NCBI GenBank assembly: GCA_042095835.1
Contig: JBELML010000078.1
Span: forward strand, 1 to 28,856
DNA from: DATFKA01 sp042095835
GTDB taxonomy: Bacteria > Bacteroidota > Bacteroidia > Chitinophagales > Saprospiraceae
Length of the DNA stretch: 28,856 nt
Direction: 5' to 3'
The position numbers and the translations under genes are program-made. The notes beneath the pieces are model-generated. The model saw only the letters and a program-made list of their open reading frames with translations. It was not told the DNA's origin and searched no databases. This document shows, in pieces, positions 24,198-28,856 of the stretch; position 1 is the first letter of the stretch, and each line of letters opens with the position of its first letter.

Positions 24198-25784
24198 ATG
24201 AAATGGTATTTTCTCTTACTTCCGACCTTAATAATTTTTGTAAATATACCAGCTACTATTGCTCAAATAGATTCCAAAAGTGGAGGCACTCCGCTCATCA
24301 AAGAAATGGTTACTGCTATGGGTGGCTTAGAAAAATATCGTCAACTTAAAGATGTCACTTACACCTATACTTATCGAGACATGGTCAATGGGAAACAAGA
24401 TGTTTCTATCGAGAAATATCTGTATGACGGCGAATTGTCTTGGGGGAAATATCATATCCATAATAAGAATGTGGCAGTCGGTAAAGAAGGGCCAGTAACC
24501 GAAGCTTGGAATGGACAGGAAGCATGGACAATTGTAGAAGGAAATTTTGTTCCTGCACCGCCCGCTTTAAAAATGGTCGCTTTTGCACGGAACACTTCTT
24601 TCTTTTGGTTTAATATGATGTATAAATTATTAGACTCAGGTACTATTCATAAACAATTGCCTAACCGAACTTTTGACGGAAAGGAATATACGATAGTCGA
24701 AATAACTTACGAAGAAAATATTGGCGACGCTCAAGACCGATTTGTTTTGTACATTAATCCTACTACAAAACTGGTAGAACATTTCCTTTTTAGCAATGCT
24801 TTTTTTAGTAAGAAAGCTCCTCCTCGCATGATGCATATAACATTTCAAGAGGTGGATGGTCTCAAATTTCCTAAAAGACAATGGTATGAAATGGCGGATT
24901 GGGATGGAAATATTACCAAGTTAAAAGGGGCACCTCCTGCAGAAGCTGACCTTCCCCCAAAAGGGCCGCCAAATAATTCAGAGAAAATATATACGGATAT
25001 ACAATTTAATACAGGCATTCAAAAATCTCTTTTTGATAAACCTATTTTGACCAATATTCCCATGGCGGACATCCGAAATGATTATTTAAAAGTTGGGATT
25101 AAGGAAGCAGATAAAGAAAAGGGGAAAGCTTTAATCACTCAGTTGGAAAATGCTTGTGGGGGTTACGATAATTGGAACAGCTTTAATACCGCCGAATTCA
25201 CCCAGAAGGCTGATTGGTATGACAATGAAACCAATTGGACGACTAATCCACAAACTTTTAAATCAACTTTTTCAGTTGGGGGAACAAATGGCACATTGAC
25301 TTTATTAAATGGACCTAAAGAGGGTACAACTTGGACAATTAAAGACGGAATGACTTATAGTCAAGATGGAAAAATGGACAAGGAAAATCACAAAATGATT
25401 TGGCATAAGCAAGACTACAAAAGCTATTGGTTTCAATTTCCTTTTAAAACCCGAGAGGCAGAAATTATTTCCTATGCAGGTCAACGAGTAATTGAAGGAG
25501 TTAATTATAACATTGTTTATGCCACTTGGCATAGTGAGGGGCCCAATTCTAAATACGATCAATTTATGCTCTATCTTCATCCAGAAACCCATCAGTTGGA
25601 TTGGTTAGAATTTACTATCCGAGATATTTTTCCAATGGCAACAGGAGTTAGCCAATTTACCAATTACCAAGAAAATAATGGTATTCGTTTACCGATGTCT
25701 CAGTACCTAACAATGGGAACGCTGGATAAACCGATGAAAAAACTGCACGAAAATCACTACCAGAATTTTAGCTTTAAGAAATGA
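24198..25784 (+). CDS. Secreted protein with two similar DUF6503/LolA-like domains
   Basis: 528 residues with a Sec signal peptide (MKWYFLLLPTLIIFVNIPAT, cleavage likely near IAQ). Two related halves follow. Each has a 'GG-x-[KD]' start (TAMGGLEKYRQLKDVTY; NACGGYDNWNSFNTAEF), a line such as FVLYINPTTKLVEHFLF / FMLYLHPETHQLDWLEF, and a closing VDGLKFPKRQWYEMAD / NNGIRLPMSQYLTMGT. The fold suggestion is a lipoprotein-carrier-like half barrel, as in DUF6503-type Bacteroidota proteins. No enzyme motif is seen. It lies in the cluster between the ABM gene (68-bp gap) and the transporter, so it may bind the substrate in the periplasm. That role is inference. Confidence 0.6.
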   Translation: MKWYFLLLPTLIIFVNIPATIAQIDSKSGGTPLIKEMVTAMGGLEKYRQLKDVTYTYTYRDMVNGKQDVSIEKYLYDGELSWGKYHIHNKNVAVGKEGPVTEAWNGQEAWTIVEGNFVPAPPALKMVAFARNTSFFWFNMMYKLLDSGTIHKQLPNRTFDGKEYTIVEITYEENIGDAQDRFVLYINPTTKLVEHFLFSNAFFSKKAPPRMMHITFQEVDGLKFPKRQWYEMADWDGNITKLKGAPPAEADLPPKGPPNNSEKIYTDIQFNTGIQKSLFDKPILTNIPMADIRNDYLKVGIKEADKEKGKALITQLENACGGYDNWNSFNTAEFTQKADWYDNETNWTTNPQTFKSTFSVGGTNGTLTLLNGPKEGTTWTIKDGMTYSQDGKMDKENHKMIWHKQDYKSYWFQFPFKTREAEIISYAGQRVIEGVNYNIVYATWHSEGPNSKYDQFMLYLHPETHQLDWLEFTIRDIFPMATGVSQFTNYQENNGIRLPMSQYLTMGTLDKPMKKLHENHYQNFSFKK

Positions 25785-25971
25785 TGTTTTTTAATGATAA
25801 TCAGGTGATAGGGGGCAGGAATTAGAGGAATTGATAAAAATTAAAAAAACGGCTATTAATCTGCAGTTTAGAATTTTAAAAATGTAAGGTTGTTTTTTCA
25901 CCGTGCCAAAGGAATTTTGTACCGCTAGGTAAGAAAAGATTTAGCTGAATAAAACGAAAAAATCAACAAAT

Positions 25972-27162
25972 ATGAAAAAGGGATTATTTACCTACGAAAA
26001 CGGCATCGTTGCATTAATGGCCTTCACCTTTGGTGCTTTGTTCTTTGACCGACTAGCCCTAAATTATTTGGGGCCCTATGTCGCTAAAGACCTTGATTTA
26101 AACAATACCCAATTAGGTATTCTAGCAGCTGGACTAGCTTTAGCATGGGCATTTTCTAGTTACTTTACCACCGCTTGGTCAGAGAAAAAAAATCGAAATA
26201 AGCTTGTTTTTATATTAGCCATTATTGTGTTCTCCATCTGCTCGTTTGGTTCAGGACTAGCTATGGGGTTTGCTACGCTATTGCTTGCCCGAATCATTAT
26301 GGGCTTGGCAGAAGGACCAGTCATTCCACTAGCACAGTTATTTGTAGAACGAGAATCTTCTCCCAATCGCTTAGGGATTAATGTAGGAATATTGCAAGCA
26401 GTAGGCGGGGCATTATTTGGGTCTATTCTAGCCCCTGTCATTTTGATTGGTATTGCGGAAGATATTGGCTGGCGAACTGCCTTCTATGTGGCAGGAGTTC
26501 CGGGTTTATTATTGGCATTAATCGCTTTTTTCTATATAAAGTCTTCCACCGCTGAAAGTGCAGGAAAGGAAGGACGACAACAATTAAACGTCAAAGAATT
26601 ATTGAAATACCATAATATTAAGTGGGGTTTAGTAGTCGCTTGTTGTGTAATGGGGTGGTGGTTTGCAACTTTACCTTTTATCACTAAATACTTTACCGAT
26701 GTACAAGGAATGGCAGGCGGAGAGATGCAAAAAACAATGGGTTTATTGGGGGTTGCTATGCTCATTTCTTCTATAGTTTTTCCAGGTATTTCCGATAAAA
26801 TTGGACGTAAAAATGCGCTTTTAGCGGGTATTGGCTTGGGGATATTTTACCCCTTTGCAGTTTATTATCTACAGGGTACTGGAGGGCATTTACCATCCAT
26901 GATGCTTACTTATGGAATGGTCGGCACCATCCCACTAGTGGCTGCAGTAGTGCCATCAGAAGCCGTCCCCAATCACTTAAAAGGCGTTGCTATTGGTTTT
27001 GTAACAGCGATTGGAGAAGTCATTGGAGGGGTGATTGTACCTGCCATCGCGGGTGCCTTGTCCGACCTAATAGACCAATCTGCCTTTTTATGGGTAGCCG
27101 TCGTACTTGCAGTAATCGGATTCTTAGCTACCTTAAAATTGGAATCTAATCCTAATCCTTAA
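25972..27162 (+). CDS. MFS transporter, anion:cation symporter-like
   Basis: 396 residues with about 12 predicted membrane spans and a central loop near residues 185-215. The MFS motif between TM2 and TM3 is degenerate (YFTTAWSEKKNRNKL), whereas DKIGRKN between TM8 and TM9 is conserved. ARIIMGLAEGPVIPLAQLF is typical of the organic-acid (ACS) group. It probably imports the cluster's carboxylated or polar substrate. The 187-bp gap upstream has no clear promoter match. The following zinc-ribbon gene starts nine bases after its stop. The pob/pca operon itself has no transporter, but nothing ties this one to 4-hydroxybenzoate. Confidence 0.85.
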   Translation: MKKGLFTYENGIVALMAFTFGALFFDRLALNYLGPYVAKDLDLNNTQLGILAAGLALAWAFSSYFTTAWSEKKNRNKLVFILAIIVFSICSFGSGLAMGFATLLLARIIMGLAEGPVIPLAQLFVERESSPNRLGINVGILQAVGGALFGSILAPVILIGIAEDIGWRTAFYVAGVPGLLLALIAFFYIKSSTAESAGKEGRQQLNVKELLKYHNIKWGLVVACCVMGWWFATLPFITKYFTDVQGMAGGEMQKTMGLLGVAMLISSIVFPGISDKIGRKNALLAGIGLGIFYPFAVYYLQGTGGHLPSMMLTYGMVGTIPLVAAVVPSEAVPNHLKGVAIGFVTAIGEVIGGVIVPAIAGALSDLIDQSAFLWVAVVLAVIGFLATLKLESNPNP

Positions 27163-27171
27163 AATATAAAT

Positions 27172-27363
27172 GTGTCAAAAGTAGTTAACTGTCCCACTTG
27201 TGGGGCAAAAGCAAAAATCAGAGAAAAGAATGGTGCAACCACCTATGTGGGTTTAACCGATGAAGAAAAAGGAAAAAAAATTCAACAATTGAAAAAAGCT
27301 ATGATAAAATTCAAAGAAAAAGCAGAAAGATTAGAAATAGAATTAGCCGCTTTGAAATCATGA
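27172..27363 (+). CDS. Small zinc-ribbon / coiled-coil protein
   Basis: 63 residues starting with GTG at 27172; an ATG overlapping it at 27170 is out of frame and closes at once. The N-terminus has NCPTCGAKAKIR, a half zinc ribbon with one CxxC pair. The C-terminal half (GKKIQQLKKAMIKFKEKAER, then LEIELAALKS) is a strongly charged amphipathic helix suited to a coiled coil. Two subunits would be needed to complete a four-Cys zinc site. It is nine bases after the MFS gene and 43 before the hydrolase, so it belongs to the cluster. No function is recognised; a metallochaperone or partner of the downstream metal hydrolase is conceivable but unproven. Confidence 0.7.
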   Translation: MSKVVNCPTCGAKAKIREKNGATTYVGLTDEEKGKKIQQLKKAMIKFKEKAERLEIELAALKS

Positions 27364-27406
27364 ATCATTTGAGCTAGATACACTAAAACAATAAACTTTT
27401 TACTTT

Positions 27407-28165
27407 ATGAAAATTATAGATTTATCTGTCACCATTTCTGAAGATATTAAAGAACCATTAAAAACGACCATTGAATATGAAGACCACAAGGCAGGTGCCA
27501 AAAAAATTGGTGCAGGACTCTTTGGCGGCATGACCGATTGTTTCATTAATGGTAATGGTCCAGCAGGAGAAATTTTAACCGTCACCAGTCATTGTGGTAC
27601 ACATGTCGATGCACCTTATCATTATTATCCGACCTGCGAAGGCAAGCCTTCTCGAACCATTGAACAAATGCCTTTAGACTGGTTTTTTCGCCCAGGTGTA
27701 GTCTTAGATTTTACGGATAAGCCAGATGGTTATATGTTTGAACCAGAAGATTTACAGGAAAAATTAAATGACATTGGCTATACTTTAAAACCCTACGATA
27801 TTGTGTTGATTCGCTGTGATGCGGATAAACGGATTCACGATGATGATTATGTTAAAATTCATGTCGGAGCCTCTGCCAAAGCGACTCATTGGTTGATAGA
27901 CCAAGGTGTTAAAGTAATGGGAACCGATGGCTGGGGATGGGATATTCCATTACATATTCAAGCTGAAGATTACAAAGCCAATCCTCGTCCGGGCATAATC
28001 TGGCAGGCACATTATGTGGGTATCGAAAAGGAATACTGCCAAATTGAAAAACTAGCAAATTTAGACCAATTGCCTCCTTTTGGATTTACCGTTGCTTGTT
28101 TTCCTGCTAAAATTAAAGGTGGAAGTGCAGGCTGGACTCGGGCTGTGGCTATTTTCAATGACTAA
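27407..28165 (+). CDS. Cyclase-family metal-dependent hydrolase
   Basis: 252 residues of the putative cyclase family (kynurenine formamidase, isatin hydrolase relatives). The metal site HCGTHVDAPYH at residues 62-72 fits HxGTHxDxPxH, with His62, His66 and Asp68 as ligands (Mn or Zn in studied members) and His72 as a catalytic candidate. These enzymes hydrolyse amides, lactams or lactones. No tryptophan or kynurenine gene lies nearby, so kynurenine formamidase is not supported. It ends eight bases before the PepSY-type gene and probably acts on an intermediate of the HisD-like/SDR pathway. Confidence 0.85.
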   Translation: MKIIDLSVTISEDIKEPLKTTIEYEDHKAGAKKIGAGLFGGMTDCFINGNGPAGEILTVTSHCGTHVDAPYHYYPTCEGKPSRTIEQMPLDWFFRPGVVLDFTDKPDGYMFEPEDLQEKLNDIGYTLKPYDIVLIRCDADKRIHDDDYVKIHVGASAKATHWLIDQGVKVMGTDGWGWDIPLHIQAEDYKANPRPGIIWQAHYVGIEKEYCQIEKLANLDQLPPFGFTVACFPAKIKGGSAGWTRAVAIFND

Positions 28166-28173
28166 AAAACATC

Positions 28174-28686
28174 ATGAAAAATCAAAATAAATTACGCAAC
28201 CAGATGAGAGTTTATCATCGCTATTTAGGCTTTTTCCTAGCTGGCATCATGGCAGTATATGCGCTGAGTGGCATATTGATGATATTTAGAGAAACCAATT
28301 TTCTTAAAAGTGAAGTAGTTAAAGAAACGAAATTAGAGGCAGGCTTAACGGGTGGGGAACTAAGTCCAAAATTAAGAATGGGTGTAAAAGTAGAACGAAC
28401 TGAAGGAGACGTCTTATATTTTAAAGAAGGTCAGTATAACACAAAAACAGGAGTTGCCACAGTAAAAAAAATGGAGTTGCCTTTTGTCCTATCTAAAATG
28501 GAAAGACTGCATAAAGCTACGACCAATAGCCCTTTATTTTTTCTGAATATATTCTTTGGAGTCTCCTTGTTGTTTTTTGTCTTATCTGCTTTTTGGATGT
28601 TTATTCCCAGTTCAGATATCTTCAAAAAAGGACTTTATTTCACCATTGGCGGTATTGTACTTACGCTTATCATGTTGTTTGTTTGA
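28174..28686 (+). CDS. PepSY-associated TM-type membrane protein
   Basis: 170 residues: an N-terminal basic stretch (KLRNQMRVYHRYLG) then a membrane span, a periplasmic PepSY-like segment at about residues 45-110 with MERLHKATT, then two closely spaced spans near the C-terminus (NIFFGVSLLFFVLSAFWMF; GLYFTIGGIVLTLIMLFV). HRYLGFFLAG and RLHKA-type motifs are usual in short PepSY-TM proteins of Bacteroidota, often linked to iron or redox functions. It begins eight bases after the hydrolase and closes the visible cluster. It may be a passenger. Confidence 0.65.
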   Translation: MKNQNKLRNQMRVYHRYLGFFLAGIMAVYALSGILMIFRETNFLKSEVVKETKLEAGLTGGELSPKLRMGVKVERTEGDVLYFKEGQYNTKTGVATVKKMELPFVLSKMERLHKATTNSPLFFLNIFFGVSLLFFVLSAFWMFIPSSDIFKKGLYFTIGGIVLTLIMLFV

Positions 28687-28751
28687 AAAAAATGATAAAG
28701 ATTAATCGGTTGAGGGGTATTAAAGGAAAGCTTATTAATAAAAACCAGAGG

Positions 28752-28775
28752 TTAAAGCATGGATTTTTGCTTTAA
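28752..28775. repeat. Short hairpin after the cluster
   Basis: TTAAAGCA (28752-28759) pairs with TGCTTTAA (28768-28775) around an eight-base loop, 65 bases past the PepSY-type stop. It lacks a downstream T-run, so it is at best a weak terminator. No gene is visible in the remaining 170 bases; a 27-codon frame starting at 28692 is likely chance. Confidence 0.3.
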
Positions 28776-28848
28776 TAATAAAATTTCTAAACAAAACTAT
28801 TGGTAGTGCAAATAATGTAAGGCTAGGCTAAGAAAAAAGAGCAGTGCG

Positions 28849-28856
28849 TATATTTG
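28849..28856 (+). promoter_or_regulatory. TAnnTTTG match at the window edge
   Basis: TATATTTG forms the last eight bases and could be the -7 element of a gene beyond the window. The sequence ends before this can be judged. Confidence 0.25.

Noticed and set aside
27407..28165. Kynurenine formamidase (kynB)
   Set aside because: Only the general metal motif is shared; no tryptophan or kynurenine gene lies nearby.
28692..28775. 27-codon peptide after the PepSY-type gene
   Set aside because: It is too short, has no context and overlaps a hairpin.
1..28856. CRISPR arrays, rRNA and complete tRNA genes
   Set aside because: No regularly spaced repeats and no rRNA or full cloverleaf sequence were recognised on either strand by eye.

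Overview
The window looks like a chromosomal segment of a Bacteroidota bacterium (a Cytophagia/Saprospiria-type lineage would fit, but the class cannot be fixed from this sequence). The evidence is the general lack of Shine-Dalgarno sequences, several upstream matches to the Bacteroidota -7 promoter element TAnnTTTG, a lipoprotein-type S8 peptidase, and DoxX, HxlR, PobR-like AraC and phage-integrase proteins of the type common in that phylum. No rRNA gene, complete tRNA gene or CRISPR array is visible.

Layout. (1) 1-4534 is accessory and partly decayed. It holds two tandem S8 (subtilisin-like) peptidase paralogues, the first cut by the window edge. A gene-poor stretch follows, with a promoter/hairpin unit that lacks an ORF, a broken PIN-domain toxin, short TGCRTACA repeats, a strong terminator and a tyrosine recombinase truncated at its catalytic box II. 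(2) 4518-8794 has a leftward set (DUF2236/MpaB-like oxygenase, vanillin/salicylaldehyde-type aldehyde dehydrogenase, DoxX) divergent from a LuxR-type regulator. (3) 8810-11973 is a quinone/catechol-stress locus. It carries the wreck of a DODA-type dioxygenase, a DoxX 3' fragment and a GH3 beta-glucosidase 3' fragment, then an intact HxlR regulator divergent from a QorB-like reductase and an intact DODA-type dioxygenase. A perfect palindrome lies in the divergent promoter region.

(4) 11970-19451 is one compact leftward operon, pcaH-pcaG-pcaB-pcaDC-pobA-pcaF-pcaIJ, divergent from an AraC-family regulator at 19607. It encodes the whole protocatechuate branch of the beta-ketoadipate pathway, from 4-hydroxybenzoate to succinyl-CoA plus acetyl-CoA. 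Two steps are carried on fused proteins: enol-lactonase with decarboxylase, and both CoA-transferase subunits. The aldehyde dehydrogenase of region 2 could feed this operon by making an aromatic acid from an aromatic aldehyde.

(5) 20632-28686 is a second, more AT-rich rightward cluster. It comprises an AraC regulator, a histidinol-dehydrogenase-like (HpsN-like) enzyme, an SDR, an ABM-domain protein, a secreted protein with two similar domains, an MFS transporter, a 63-aa zinc-ribbon/coiled-coil protein, a cyclase-family metal hydrolase and a PepSY-type membrane protein. This looks like a catabolic cassette for an imported small molecule. Its substrate cannot be read from the sequence, and it is the best candidate here for an undescribed pathway.
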